A stretch of 64,000 nucleotides of DNA from Thinopyrum elongatum (Eukaryota; Streptophyta; Magnoliopsida; Poales; Poaceae): the NCBI GenBank assembly GCA_011799875.1, contig CM022297.1:536023479-536087478 (forward strand), read 5' to 3'. This document shows positions 1 to 13,124 of this stretch, piece after piece. A model generated the notes under the pieces. The model was not told where the DNA came from. It made no database searches and was given only the letters and a program-made list of their open reading frames with translations. Each line of letters starts with the position of its first letter. Position 1 is the first letter of the stretch. Position numbers and translations under genes: made by a program.

Positions 1-1734
1 CAGCATGACTAGGTGATGACGCCTGCAGTCAACAGCGGTTGACCAGAGTCAAACCTGACATGTGGGTCCAGTGGGACCCACATGTCAGCCTCTGTTGAGA
101 CTAACAGTGAGTTAATCTAATTAACAGGGTTAATTAGGGGGTGGGCCCAGCCTGTCAGTGAGTCAGTTAGTTAACAGAATTAACTAATTTGCTAATAATC
201 TTAATTAAGCACAGGGGGGCCACATGTCATTTTCACAGGGTGAACAGTAATTGTGTTGACCGTAGTCAACGAAGTCAAACCGAGGCGCAGGGGCCCACTG
301 TCAGTGGCACTGGGCGGGCCTCACGCTCGCCAGCTCAGCGGGGCCGCTGGTATCACGCCGGTGAGCTTCCCGCGGCGGCGCTCTCGCCGGAGCCGATCGA
401 AAACGCGCTGTGCTGCGCCGTTTCGCGTGATTTCAACTGCGTTCGAACGGCCACGCACTCGCGCGTCGAACTACGGGGTCGGAGCGGCTAGGGAAGGCCG
501 TCAGAGCCGCCGGCGTCGAGCCGTGGCGGCGGTGCGGCTCGGTCCCGAACGGAACCGTGGCTACGGTGGCTCTTCTCGCGCGCAAACTAGCTAAGGGATG
601 ACTGCGACTCACCAGAAGCGTACTGGCGCCTTTGGTTCGAGCTGCTGGAGCTCTGGGGCGCGGCAATGGCTAACGTGGTGGCGGTCGGAGCACGGCTACG
701 GTGGCAGCTCGTCGGAGGCGCGCAAGTAAGCGGGGAAGGAAGCAGGGGAAGAGGCGGAGCTCACCTAGCGGCTACGAAAAGCCCGTGATCAGCTTAGTAG
801 CGCAGAATCGGCGAATCGACGGCGGCTGCGTCCGGTGATCCGAGGAGGAAGACGAGGGCGTGAGCTCGATGCAGAGGCTCCTAGCTCCGCCCGGTGGCAC
901 TGCCCGACGCAGCGTTCGACGATGGAGCTGACAGGCACGGGGAGGCGACGAGGCGGTGGCTGTGGCCACGGGAACGACGACCATGCGGCGGCGGTGGCAC
1001 TCGGCCAGAGAGGGGAAGAGGCGAGCGCGTGCACGAGGGGAAGGAGAGGGGGAAGAGTGACGAGGGGGAGCCAGGGGAAATGGACGGGGCACGTCCTTAT
1101 CCCCCTCGCTGTCGGTGGGCGTCGGTGGCGTCGGCGTGTCGACGCCTCGCCGACGCGCAGGCGCTCGGCCATGGGGACGGCGACATGCAGGAGAGAGAGG
1201 AGGGAATGGGCCAGGTGGGCCGGTAGTCGGGGCACTGTGCACTTAGGCCCAGTGCACAGTGCCTCGTTTTATTTACTTTTCTGTTTTCTTTTATTCTTTT
1301 GTTTTCTTTTCTGTTTTGTAATAGTTAGGCCACATTTGCTATTTTGCAAAATGTGAGAGTTGGCCCCAATATTACAATGCTATATTACCTTCCACCAAAA
1401 ATTGGTTTGGGCAAAGTAGAATTTTATTTGAACTTGATATGATTTTAAATGGATTAAATAATGCTGTTTTGGTGCTGTTTCATGTGGTTTGAGTCATTTA
1501 GCTAACTCCACCATCATTGTTTACATTTTTATAAGTGCTTCTGGAATATTTGCTATTTAGTGAACATTTTTCCCATAGTGTTTGAGCAAATTTATTTTGC
1601 ACTTTTGAATTTGAGTTGATTTTCAGAATAGAATTTGAATTGAACTCTTAACCAAAGTGATTAGGCACTGCAAATTGAGATGACTTGGCATACTTAGCAG
1701 AAACTCACAGTGGCTATTACACAGGGGTGTTACA
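1..1734 (-). mobile_element. End of a long-LTR Gypsy LTR (family of the 9183 element), cut by the window edge
   Basis: This stretch aligns, with clear divergence, to the inner ~1.7 kb of the LTRs at 11.6-21.9 kb and 26.0-27.8 kb. Shared features are the runs of gtcagtgggccccacatgtca-type sequence, the TTAATTAA-rich block, the GC-rich middle (about 300-1240), and the end tacttagcag...ggggtgttaca at 1734. The ORFs inside (for example 253-594 and 835-1356) are compositional accidents in the GC-rich part; the same region of the other copies is also noncoding. Orientation is given as the strand on which this family codes. It could be the 5' LTR of an element lying left of the window or a solo LTR; the other end is not visible. 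The five bases after it, ccttg, are the candidate target duplication. Confidence 0.8.
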
Positions 1735-1837
1735 CCTTGCAACTCAAAATAAAATAAAATTCTTTGGTCCAGAAATATTTTTCTGCAATGAGTAGGTCAT
1801 TTTATTCCGATAATTCAAAACAGTTCCCAGACTCATC

Positions 1838-2160
1838 TACACCCGGTGAACAGTAAATTTTAAGAAGTAAAAAATCTAAAATTTTAAGGCATCGAAGATG
1901 CTCACGTGCGCAAGGTACGTGCAATTTTTCATGGTGTTTGGACATTTGAGGAACTCACACGAAAAAGCAAAATCAGATATGAATAGTGTTCTTTTTTCAT
2001 AGTTTCTCATACACCTGATTTTCTTGCTCGAGCTCCTCAGATCTCCAAACACCATGAAATTTTGCACGAACCTTGCGCACATGAGTATCTTTGATGCCTA
2101 ATTTTTTTCATATTTTTTGAATTTTGCACTATTTTTTAATTTACTGTTCCCTGAGTGTAG
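1838..2160. mobile_element. Fold-back MITE-like element
   Basis: The two halves are imperfect reverse complements. The left half (ctacacccggtgaacagtaa onward, then gcatcgaagatgctcacg and caaggtacgtgcaatttttc) pairs with the right half, which ends ttactgttccctgagtgtag. The arms are about 130-150 nt with a short unpaired centre near 1980-2000. Such long imperfect hairpins are typical of Mutator-type or fold-back MITEs in grasses. I could not find a convincing target-site duplication, so the superfamily is open and the true ends may lie some bases further out. Confidence 0.6.
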
Positions 2161-3198
2161 AATAACTGCTCCCAATTTATTCGTATTATGATACTAAAAA
2201 TATATATTCTAAGATTCATTTACGAACTCGTGTGGTTTTGCGGCAGTGTAGGATTGATGGGGAGATGATCATGTGTTTTTCCTATCCCAATGTGAATCTC
2301 AAGAACAAAAAGGCGGTGTTTTCTTGCTAATATTTTTACTCAACACAAAAAAATGTCCCTCCTCCTAAAAAAATGTAAAGCTGTTTTCCATGGTTTGTAC
2401 AAAACTATCACTTAATTTACAAAAATAAATCATTGCTTTTCAACCCCTCCACCCCCACAATGTGATAAGTGAAAACCATCGTACCCCAGCGGCATCGAGG
2501 CCGCATGTTCCTCCCCCGTCTGCCTCTTCGACGGCGAGTGGTGTGGTGAAGCTCGGAGCCTCGATGTCGGACAATAGATAGGTTAATGTCAGGGTTTCAT
2601 GTCGACGCTGACCCGCCGAATAAGGTTTCCTCAAGCCCTCCAATCTCGAAGTTGTTGTCTGTAGTGGCGTCAATGACTTGATGGGCCGACTTTTTTGGCC
2701 GGTGAGGTTAGGGTCTGCACAATTTATAGCTTAGTCATTCGACCACGTCTCCGTCAGGTTAGTGCAGCATTCGATGCCCGCATGAGGTGGGTGAGAAGTT
2801 TTGGCCCTTCTACACCTCACTTGGACGCGTCTTCTTCTTCTCCAGGGCGTTTGTCTAACCGTGACCTTGATGACTTCCGATCCACGATCAACAATGACAT
2901 GAGTGCTCTGATGATGGAGTGGCAATGGCAGTGGCGGCCCATCGACCCATTCGAGTGGATGAGGACGGTCGCCCCGCTAGGGATCTCGCTATCTTTTTAT
3001 ATTTATCTTGGGTGTTTGTACAGCCAAAATGAAAATGAAATGAAATGAAAACGAAAATGATTATACAGATACGTTTATTCAGGTTACCGCCTCCCCGTGG
3101 CGAAAGCGGAAGCGCTGCGACCAAAGGGATACGCCGAGCCCGCTAAACTGAACAGATAACCTCCTCTCGCGCTCTCCACTCTGCCTGCGCTCCCTCCA
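2161..3198. other. Intergenic DNA and 5' flank of the PTAC14-like gene
   Basis: No gene is supported. The 2440-2990 part has moderately GC-rich, broken reading frames and ends with gene-tail-like sequence, suggesting a degenerate transposon or retrogene fragment that I cannot identify. From about 3020 an A-rich tract leads into the C/T-rich 5' leader (ctcctctcgcgctctccact) that is usual just upstream of a grass start codon. No convincing TATA box is placed at a fixed distance, which fits many plastid-protein genes. Confidence 0.5.
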
Positions 3199-6100
3199 AT
3201 GGCGACCCCCGTCGCCTCCCCTCTCCTCCTCCCCTCCCCGCTCCCCGGCCCCGCCCCAAGCTTCCCTCCCCGCCGCCTCACCCCCACCCGTCGCCTCCTC
3301 CTCTCCCCTCCCCCGCACGCCGGCCGCCCGCGCCTCCGCGACCCGCCGCCGGCGCCGGTGGAGGAGGCCGCCGCCGCGGCCGTGGAGGAGTACGAGGCAC
3401 CTCCGCTCAGGCTCCTCGACCCGCCGCAGGAGGAAGAGCCCTACCCAGATGAGGTGATTTCCTAGCACTGCATTGTGCCCATCCCTCCCTCGTTGCGTTG
3501 CTGCTGACGCTGCTTGGCAATGTGTTTGTGTGCAGATGGAGGCGGCGGACCCCGACTTCTACCGGATCGGGTACGCCCGGATGATGCGCGCCTACGGGGT
3601 CGAGTTCCTCGAGGGCCCCGACGGCATGGGCGTCTACGCCTCCCGGGACGTCGAGCCGCTCCGCCGAGCCAGGGTGAGCTGACCGCCGTTTCCCTTTCCT
3701 GCCAATGTCCATGTTTCAAGTCGGACATACTACTTGCATTCAGTGTGTACTGTGTAGTAAGGAACTATGTATCGTGGACATGAAGATGATAGTGTGCTGG
3801 CGTAATTTACTGATCACCGGCCGATGAAGTAAATTAGTTATGCTAGAGAGGCAGTCTTGTGTCAAATGTGTCGTCTTACTACTGCACCTTGAATTGAAGG
3901 CTCCATGTTTCAGTTCTTAAAAATAGTACTCGGTGTCTCAGTGTCATGTGGGACCTGGACATTCTAACGGCCAGTGGTACTTCTCCAAAATGACAACTCT
4001 AGTCGTATGGTTCACGCGCAAGCTGGATCAGATGGAACAACAGGCAGGGCATAGGTTTAAGTTTACCCTTTTTTGCTAGTACCAACTTGATCGTCTATTC
4101 AGTGATTCAGTCCAATGAGGCAATGACCAATGGTCCAGATTTAGAGCAATACATATCACCCCTTAATGGTCTTTATTTATTATTCACCTATTTTACATTT
4201 TACAGTGATGTTTTAACCAACAAAAAAAATCAACACGTGGATGCCACATTGACTAGCCGTGCACGCTGTTGCTGTTTGAATGATTGATTAAGTTTAATTG
4301 CACACTGAGTCAATGATGTGGAATTTTCTTCACTGATGTACTAATTCCTTTTATTCTGTACCAGGTGATAATGGAGATTCCATTGGAGCTCATGCTGACT
4401 ATAACTAAGAAACATCCTTGGATGTTCTTTCCTGACATTATCCCACTAGGACATCCTATATTCGATATTATCGAGTCAACAAATCCCGAGGTAAATGGAT
4501 GAGCTGTCAACGTTGTGAAAACGGAAATCAAACTATTGTTTTCCCCCGGTTTCTTGTGTATTTCATGCGCAGCTCTGCTATACTCATCAGTTTGTTAACC
4601 ACTTGTGGGATCCTTGCATCAAATAATTTTATTTGTTTGGTTATGTGAAATACCTTGGAAAGATTCTAGTTCTGATGTGTTGAAGCTGTGCTTTTATGTT
4701 TGTTCTTCGTTTCCATATTTTTTATGGCGTAAATTTCTACAGCATGAGTGCTGATGAGCCTGCGTAATTGAGACTCCAGAGCAATTTTACTGCACATTCC
4801 TACCATATGCCTGCGAAAATCATCCTTACTGTTAAATTGGAGCAGAGGGAATTATATCACTCTCAATACTTGATGAATCCTGTTTTCTCCGTTCATTTGA
4901 GTGTCAAAGCTTCAGTAATCAACAGGGATATAGACTGCAGACTAATGTGATTCGTATTTTCTTGCAGACAGATTGGGATTTAAGATTAGCCTGCCTTCTT
5001 CTCTATGCATTTGATGTAGAAAACAACTTTTGGCAGTTATACGGTGATTTTTTGCCTAGTGGTGATGAATGCACCAGCTTGCTTCTGGCACCGAAGGTAC
5101 TCTATGGCTAACTAAAACGTAACTCCTGCTTTGACTTTCTTTTCAGATGGAAGCTTCTCACAACTTTGAATGAGTTTGCTTATTTACCTGCCTGGCTTGC
5201 AGGAGGATCTAATGGAACTGGAAGACCAAGATCTGTCCTCAGAGATGTTAAAATGCCAGCAGCGAGCAGTTGATTTTTGGCAGAAACACTGGGTACACTT
5301 TTGTACTATTTTATCCACTTTGCTGGCTTCGATACCTCTAACACTAGCTTGATGGGTAATGTCCAGCACAAAGCAATCCCTCTCAAGCTAAAGCGGCTTG
5401 CTCCTGACCACGAGAGATTTCTCTGGGCAGTGAGCATTGTTCAGTCTCGCTCTTTCAACTTGAATATGAGAATGGGAGCTTTCATTCAAGATGCAAATGT
5501 CCTAGCTCCTTATGCCGGTACTTGTTTAATGTTTATTCTTGTTTCACCCATTTACTTATTTTCAGTCAGAAAATCAACAAAAAATCTTTTAGTAAATACT
5601 TACACTTTTTTGTTTGTATCGGTGAATACTGTATGATTGTTCATTATTTTCATAACTCTAGCATATGAATTGATTTGAAATCGCGGTCACAAAATTCAGA
5701 ACTGCAAGCCTGAAAGATTGACTTACGATTTCTCTTTTTGCTCCAGATATGCTGAATCACTCACCTGATGCTAACTGTTTCCTGCATTGGCGTTTCAAAG
5801 ATCGAATGCTTGAAGTTATGATTAAGGCGGGGCATGCTATCAAAAAAGGAGATGAGGTACTGTTTAAAGAGTAGACTGTACACAAGCTGCAGATGTACCT
5901 TGGCTGCAGAACACTTATTTTGCTTTTCAGAGGGCCAATCCTTACGCGTTGGTAGAAAAATGTTTTTTAGCACTTGAGAGGGGCAATCCTTGTATTTCAA
6001 GATCAATTGCTGGCAGATTCATCTGTAGTCTCCTTCTTTGCTTTTTTAACTGTGGCTCAGTTGGCTGGCTGCTTCATGCTCGCAGCCCATCATGGTTCGA

Positions 6101-7266
6101 GGCTTGGCCTCCCCACGGTGCTTGTTTGTTATTTTAAATAACAAACCTCAGGTGGTAGTGTCTGTAGGTTGAGTTTTTTTTTTAATCATGTGCGAGTTAA
6201 TTGATACTGGAGTAGTCTGTTCAGTCCTAGTTCTTTGCAGGACCTTGTTCTGTTAGACTCAGCATAAAAGTATGCTATTCTCTCAAAAAAATGAAATCAC
6301 TTCTTAATGCAATCTTTATATTTGACCGTGCACAGATGACAATCGATTATATGAGTGCGGTGAACAGCACGTTGATGCAAAGATATGGCTTCTCATCACC
6401 AACGGTAATCCATGCCTTCTGAGTTCAATTATCATTCCCCTGTATGCAAATTCAGTAGTGAAATTCCTTTCCCACTTTTCGAACTTACGTGACAAATTCT
6501 GTAGAATCCCTGGGAACATATAAACTTCTCGAGCCCTGCCAAGATCCACCTGGATTCTTTCCTGTCAGTCTTCAACATAGCTGGCCTGCACGACGAGCTG
6601 TACCACAACGGTAGGGAGCACAAAATGTTCTTACGAGTCATTTCGCAGAGAAGCTGGCTTGACCCGCAACATTCTGATTTAAACTATCGTGTTCATTCAT
6701 TCATGTTTGCTTGCTTGCAGTTGCATTGACATCGGGAGAAAGCACCTTTGTCGACGGAGGAGTGGTGGCGGCAGCGAGGACTCTGCCGACATGGTCGGAC
6801 GGTGACCTTCCTGCCATACCGAGCGTGGAAAGAAAATCCGCTCAGGCGTTGCAGGAGGAGTGCCGGAAGATGGTGGAGTCTTTCTCGACCACGATCCAAC
6901 AGGACGAGGAGATTCTAGGTAACACGCTTCTTGGTTCCCACTAGTATTTATTCACCTTCCTTCTTGGTGCCTTTTCTGACACTGAAGCTGGACTGTTTTA
7001 TGTGTGTTGCAGATTCCGACGAGCCTATGAGGAAAACACGCGAAATCGCGATCAAGTACGTGAAACCAGCTAACAAATACCCTATGACACGGCCCCCATG
7101 AAGTTTCTCTCTGGGCACCAGCATGTTATATCATCAATCATTTTATCCCTTGACCACTGTCAGTTCTTTACGTTGCCGAATGCGCAGGTACCGGCTGCAC
7201 CGGAAGCTGCTCTTGCAGAAGATCATTGACTCGCTGGAGATCTACCAGGATCGGATTCTGTTCTAG
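3199..7266 (+). CDS. PTAC14: SET-domain plastid protein, PTAC14/PAP7-like (12 exons, 497 aa)
   Basis: Exons: 3199-3453, 3536-3673, 4365-4490, 4968-5096, 5203-5292, 5367-5517, 5747-5856, 6336-6404, 6505-6610, 6721-6918, 7013-7055, 7188-7266. All introns are GT-AG and the phases join to 1494 nt including TAG. Residues 1-60 are rich in Pro, Ser and Arg with few acids before residue 55, as in a chloroplast transit peptide. The SET domain runs about 105-355: GPDGMGVYA (112-120), SRSF (273-276), DMLNHS (297-302), GDEMTIDYM (331-339). The tail (357-497) resembles the Rubisco-methyltransferase substrate-binding domain and contains TFVDGG and AARTLPTWSD. In Arabidopsis PTAC14 is a subunit associated with the plastid-encoded RNA polymerase and needed for chloroplast gene expression. 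Length is close to the Arabidopsis protein (about 480 aa, from memory). No frame disruption is seen, so it looks functional. Intron 5 is only 74 nt. Whether it methylates anything cannot be told from sequence. Confidence 0.93.
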
Positions 7267-9177
7267 CTAGATGTATAGGACTAGAAGGTGCGGGTGTACC
7301 CGTGTCGAGTGAAAACCGTACCGGGTCTAGATTTCTAGTGTGCTAGTTCTAGCTGTGTTCCGAAGGGCGAGTGCACCACCACACCACCCTTAGATGATTT
7401 TGAAGGGCTTGAGAAGCCTAGGTTCATACTACATAGTAGGTTACCACTAGGTGACAGTAGGAGGATCTCAGAAAGATAATGACAAGTGTCAAGTGTCGCC
7501 AAGGCATGTCGGCGTCGGAGGTGGCACCATGGTTGTTGGAAGAGGGGGGCCCGCCTGCCAGGATTCACCAGCACATAGTTGCCCCACCTGTCAGGATAGG
7601 TAAACGCGACTCGAATTCTCGAGCAACGTGTTACCTATTCCATTTAAATGTGATTCATGCTGATGCCTCCATGAAAGATATTATCATCGGTGCAAAATGG
7701 AATCTACTAGCATCAATATAATCGCGACCGATCGATACCAAGTTTGTCCACATCAGTGAAGGCCGCTTCTCTTCTGTTTTTCTCAAACTTGCTGTAAAAT
7801 GTAAATGGGGTGCAAGGTAATAACTTGCAGTGTGTAACTGTTGGACGGTGACTCCCAGTGGCTGTTGTTGTGACTGTTTTGGCCTTGAGCGCCTCCATGG
7901 CTTGCAAGAATTCGTCTCGAAGACGTTGAGATGTGTTTCTTGAAGTAGCAAAATGGATCGAATTTAAGCACATCAGCCGTGTGGCCTCACTAAACCGACA
8001 CCACACATACGCCGAAATGAAAACCTCAGGGAGGGGTACATACAACCCCGCGGAGAGACAAAATGAAATGAGATCATCTCTCGTTTTTGTAGAAACATCG
8101 TTAGAAAGTTATAACCTTCGTGTCCATGATGCCCCACTACGGGATTTTTTTTTTGTCTATGTCGACTATTTGGTCGTTTGCCGAGTATTTCTTTTTTTGG
8201 CCTTGGCCGGATCTTGTAGGTACTCAGCGAACAATGATTTTCATGCAGTGCCCAAACGTTCCCTGCTCGGAACATCTCATACGCACTGCGCTCTATAGTG
8301 GTCACAGCGTTGGCGTTGCAGCTCCAATTTTGCGCTAGCTTGACGTCACCCGCGGGTTAATTACTCCACCAGTTAATTCACAAACTGTTATGCATAAGAT
8401 TAGTACTAGTACATTATTTGCTTCCTAATATGTGCTGGCAGCTTCATAGAATCATTATTATATCCCTACTTACCCCACGACGTACCAAGTTCAAATTCGT
8501 GTGAGGTTTTCAGCTCACCATTTGTTCTCACATGTAAGCATGACTTTAATTATATTGATATTTTCAATAACTTGCAAATAACTGAAATGCGACACCGATC
8601 ACTCCGGCGGTACATGTTCTAACATGTGTCTTCTTCACAAAAAAAAAAAGTGTAGTAAAAAAATAAGTTTATCTTCCCGCATAATCTCTTGGAATTATAG
8701 ACTTCACCCCCTAGCTAGGTCAAGCCCGTATCTAGATAGTTGCAACCTGCGCTCAGGCGGACGGCCTCGAAAGTTGGACACCACGCCAACTCACAAGTCT
8801 TCATGAGCCAACCACCACATTTTCCACTTCTTCTCCATTTATTTTTTTCTTTTCTGATTTCATGGGCCCAAGATGGTGTTTGTTGGAACAACTGCTCAAG
8901 CATGTCACTGCTAAATATGGCCCACATTCCCATCCAAGTGCCCAATTGCCAAGCACAAAAGTGTCTCAAAAAAATTTGCCAAGCACAAAATAAAACAAAA
9001 AATATATGATGAACATTGGATGCAGGTTATCCAGGCAACAAATTTCATGAAGTACTCGCTCAACCAACCTTGCTTTGACTTGACTCAAACAAAATATGAA
9101 AATGAACCCAACCGGAGTGCAGTGAGCCAGAAGCAGAGCTTAGACGTTCGTCTGAGTCACAAAGAGCGAACTACTTT
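7267..9177. other. 3' flank of the PTAC14-like gene and intergenic DNA
   Basis: The first few hundred bases probably contain the 3' UTR. Reading frames at 7479-8305 overlap on both strands and show no domain or exon structure. At about 8132 the sequence cactacgggattttt followed by tcgtttgccgag resembles the terminal part of a CACTA transposon, but no partner end is seen. The remainder to 9177 is AT-rich without recognisable features. Confidence 0.4.
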
Positions 9178-10656
9178 GCACATGTGACGACCCCGGATTA
9201 ATCGTGCACTAATCATACACGCAAATGCACACGATCAAGCCTAAGGACTCACTTGAAGATATCACAACACAACTCTAAAACATAAATAAAGTCATACAAT
9301 CTTTATATTACAAGCCAGGGCCTCGAGGGCTCGAATACATAGCTCGATGGCATACAAGTGTCAGCGGAAGCATCAGATATCTGGGTACAGATATAATAGA
9401 GTTACAGATAGGCCTTTAGAAAGGCGGGACAAAATAAAACACTACGATCGAAAGGCGTAGGCCTCCTGCCTAGGACCCTCCGAACCTACTCCTGGTCGTC
9501 GGTCGGCTCCTCGTAGTAGTACTCGCCGAGAGGGTAGTAGTAGTAATAGCCGTCGGCGGGGGCAGCTGGCTCAGGGGCTCCGTCATCTGGTTGCGACAAA
9601 TGAATATGGGGAGAAAAAGAAAGCAAAGCAAACGTGAGTACTCATCCGAAGTACTCAGCAAGCAAGGTACATATGCAACATTATCAAAGGAGGCTGTATA
9701 TGTGGACTGGGCTGCAGAAATGCCAGAATAGAGAGGAAGGCCTAGTCCTATCGAAGACTAGCATCTTCAAGCATCTTCGTCGGTCTTGCAGCATTAGAAG
9801 AGTGCAGATTAACATAATGTAAAGTAGTAGTAGTGTCATCAACCTCGCCCAGAGATCCTTTCTCGACACCCTGCGAGAAAGCAATCTCAGAGCCATACTA
9901 TCCAGTTATCATCTCAAGTCACCAGTTCTAGTTGTACCGATCGGGATACAACTCCGAGTGTCCGTTACCGTTGGACAGGCCATCGATAGATTAGTTCTTC
10001 CCTGCAGGGGTGCACCAACTTACCCACCACGCTCGCTTAACTCCGGCCGGACACGCTTTTCTGGGTCATGCCCGGCCTCGGCCAAACGATACGCCGCAAC
10101 CCGACCGAATACTTAAAAGAGAGGTCAGCATGCCGGACTAAACCTATGCGCCCAGGGGTCTTGGGCCTTCGCCCCGGGAACTCCTGTGCGTTGCGAGGGC
10201 GGCTGAAAGCAGACCTAGCCCCCTTAATACAAGCGCGGGCTTAACCAGTCCAATCCAGCGCGCGTCGCTCCTTGCTGACGTCTATTAAGCTTCGGCTGAT
10301 GTATACGACGCAGAACGCCCATACTATGCCCACGTGATGGTTAGTGCTATCAGGCCAGAGGCCCCTCGGATCAAATATCCAAACCGTTAGTGTGTTGGTA
10401 GTGCGGTAACGAGCAGAGACTCACGAAAGATGTGACCCCCGTCGCCCCGTCTCGAGGACTTGCGGCAAGGGCTAAGAATGCTCGGCCACGCCTCGTAGTT
10501 ATCTCACGGGCACCTTCCAGGTCAACCCGACTCCATATCACTCTCATCATAATCTCGTGCGGGTGCCCCTCAGGGCCGACCCATTTTTATCCAGAATAAA
10601 TAGTTTCAACAGTAATGTAAAGGCATCCGTGTGGCTACCACATCAAGAAGGAATCC

Positions 10657-10858
10657 GAGGCATCACCCTCGTTGGATTCCCACCTGACGTAAACATCAAG
10701 GTGAACGAAGGAGGAATCACCCTCGAGGTCCACTCTTGAGGAGTTGCGCGACGGTGTCGTTATCGGGGGTGGTGTAGGAGGAATCACCCTCGCTGACCAC
10801 GACCGAATAACTAACCTACAAGGTTAACATCAGAAGTGCTGACGAGGTATCACCCTCG
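10657..10858. repeat. Four spaced copies of a 15-bp motif in the Gypsy LTR
   Basis: The motif gaggMatcaccctcg (variable fourth to fifth base) occurs at 10657-10671, 10711-10725, 10778-10792 and 10844-10858, spaced 54, 67 and 66 bp. The reverse-oriented LTR copy at 59.89-60.10 kb keeps four copies of the same motif (cgagggtgattcct-type) in the same order. It lies within the LTR, so it may be a transcriptional or packaging signal; no function is known to me. Confidence 0.7.
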
Positions 10859-13124
10859 GCACTCGATAGTAACCCAGTAGTGTCAAGCAACTAAGGGGAA
10901 AGTGATGTGCGGTGCTGGGGCCTGGTCTTCGATCCCGATGATCGGGTCTTCTGATAATCCAGCGGGGCAGTAGGGTCAAAGTGGGGTCTCTGATGGGCCT
11001 CTACCCAACCTATACTAAACAGTTTAGAATAAGCAGGTAGGTAACAATAGCAGGTTACAATAAACAGGCTATGCAGCAGATATAGGATAACAGTAACAGC
11101 AGCAACTTCTAATGCAAGCATAAGAGAGAGAAGAATAGGCGTATCGGTATGCTAAAAAATGGGGGGTGCTTGCCTGGAAGCTCTGCGGCAAGGGTCTGGT
11201 CGTCAGGGGCGTAGTCGACCTCCGGAGCTGCGTCGGTCTCGGGAGCTACGTCGACGTCGGGGTCTACCGAGAGAGAAGAGGGGGAGGAAACAAATAAATA
11301 CACAACAATAATGCAACACAGAGCATGCCATGCCTAGGATGCAGTGCAGGGTTGCCTAAAGATACGTCTAAGTCATATTAGTTATTTTAGGATTTAAGTT
11401 GGATTTATTAACCGGTGTATATGCACTATTCATCTACCGGAAACGGACGAAAAGTTACGGGTTCATCTATGTAGGGGGTTTCGACATGGAAACAGACGAC
11501 ACGATCAGATTCGTCTCGTCGTTCTGATCAACTGTCATGTATAAAGTTTTTCGATCTGAGCTACGGATTATTTTCTATGATTTTTCTGAAGTTTTAAGTA
11601 TTTTCTGGATTTATTTTTAGTAACAGAAATTAATTATGATGTCAGCATGACGTGGGGATGACATCAGCAGTCAACAAAGACGCTGACTGGTCAAACTGGT
11701 CAGTGGGCCCCACATGTCATACTCAGAGAGGTTAACAGGGATTTATTTCAACTAAACAGGGTTAATTATCAGCTGGGCCCCACATGTCAGTGGCTTATTA
11801 GTTTAACTAATTAGTTTTAATTATAAAAACATTTTAATTAATTAAATTACGTGGTGGGGCCCGCACGTCAGTGACTGGGGCCGCCCAGTCAGCTCAGTTG
11901 ACCAGGGGCCAGGGGCCCCACTGACAGCGACCCAGGGGGTGGCCCCAGGTGTGCCAGCTCAGCGCGGCCGGCGGCTAGACGCCGGCGACCTCCAGACGCG
12001 GCGGAGGGCGCGGGCCGGCGTCGGAAACGCGCTACAGAGCGCTGAAACACGCGCGGCGACGTGCGTTCGAACGGCAGAAGCGTTCCGCGTCGATTGGTGG
12101 TGGTGCCGGACCAAATGGTCGCCCGAAAAGTGGCCGGCGACGAACTTTGGCGGCAGCGCGTTCGGGACCTCGACGGAATCGACGCTAGAGGGAACGCGGA
12201 GGCTCGTGCGCAGGCTCGTTGGGCTCCTGGGAGCACCAGGAGCTCGATGCCGTGCTCAGGCGAGCACGACAGGGGCCATGGCCATGGCGGCGAAGCGATC
12301 AGCAGCGGTGAGCTCACGGCTTCGGTGACTAGCTGGCTACGGCGCGTGAGGATGGTAATGGAGGGGAGTAGAAGACGGAGAAGCTCACCGTGCGGCACGC
12401 AAGTAGGCCTGTGAAAGGTTAGGAGCAGCAGAAGCTCGTTGGGGAAGAAGGGGATCGCCGGCGTCCCGAGGAAGAAGACGACGTGTGCGGGCGATGCAGA
12501 GCTTCTCGGCTCCCTCCAGCGGCTCCAGAAGGCGCAACAGTCCACGGCGATCCTCCCGGACACGAGCAGGTGACGCAGAGAGGCCGCTGGCCACAGCGGT
12601 GGCGAGGCGCGGCGACGTTGGCGCTCGGGCGTCGGTGGATCTGAGGGGAAGAGGCGAGGAGCGAGCTAGGGAGAGGGGGAGAATGACAAGGAGGAGGCCA
12701 GGGGGGAGGAACGGGCCGGCCTTATCCCCTCGCGGCGTCGGCGTGCGGCGCGCTGTCGCCGTTCGGGCGGTGCTCGCCGGCGCGGCCAGGCGCGCGTCGA
12801 CACGGCGACAGAGAGAGAGAGGGAGGAGAGAGAGATGGGCCGGCTGGTCTGGGCTGAGTGCACTATGCACTTAAGCCCAGCCAGCTAGGCCCTTTTCATT
12901 TTTATTTTCTTTCTGTTTCCTGTTGCATTTTCTTTTTTTCTTTCCTGTTGCATTTTCTTTTAACTAGCAATTGTATTTTGTAAAACATGGGACTTGCCAA
13001 ATCAAATACTAGGCAATGTCTGGCACTGCCTCAAAAAGTTTGGGAGTAATTTGAATTCCTTTGAATTTTATTTAAATAGAATTGGATTTAAATAACTGAT
13101 TTGGGTAATGTTTTTGGAGGTTAG

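Noticed and set aside
253..1356. Several ORFs of 100-173 aa on both strands
   Set aside because: They lie in the GC-rich part of a Gypsy LTR; the same region in the other LTR copies has no conserved frame.
11889..12874. ORFs up to 224 aa in the left Gypsy LTR, with matching ones at 26296-27319
   Set aside because: They recur only because the LTRs are copies; frames are broken differently, have no domains and overlap on both strands.
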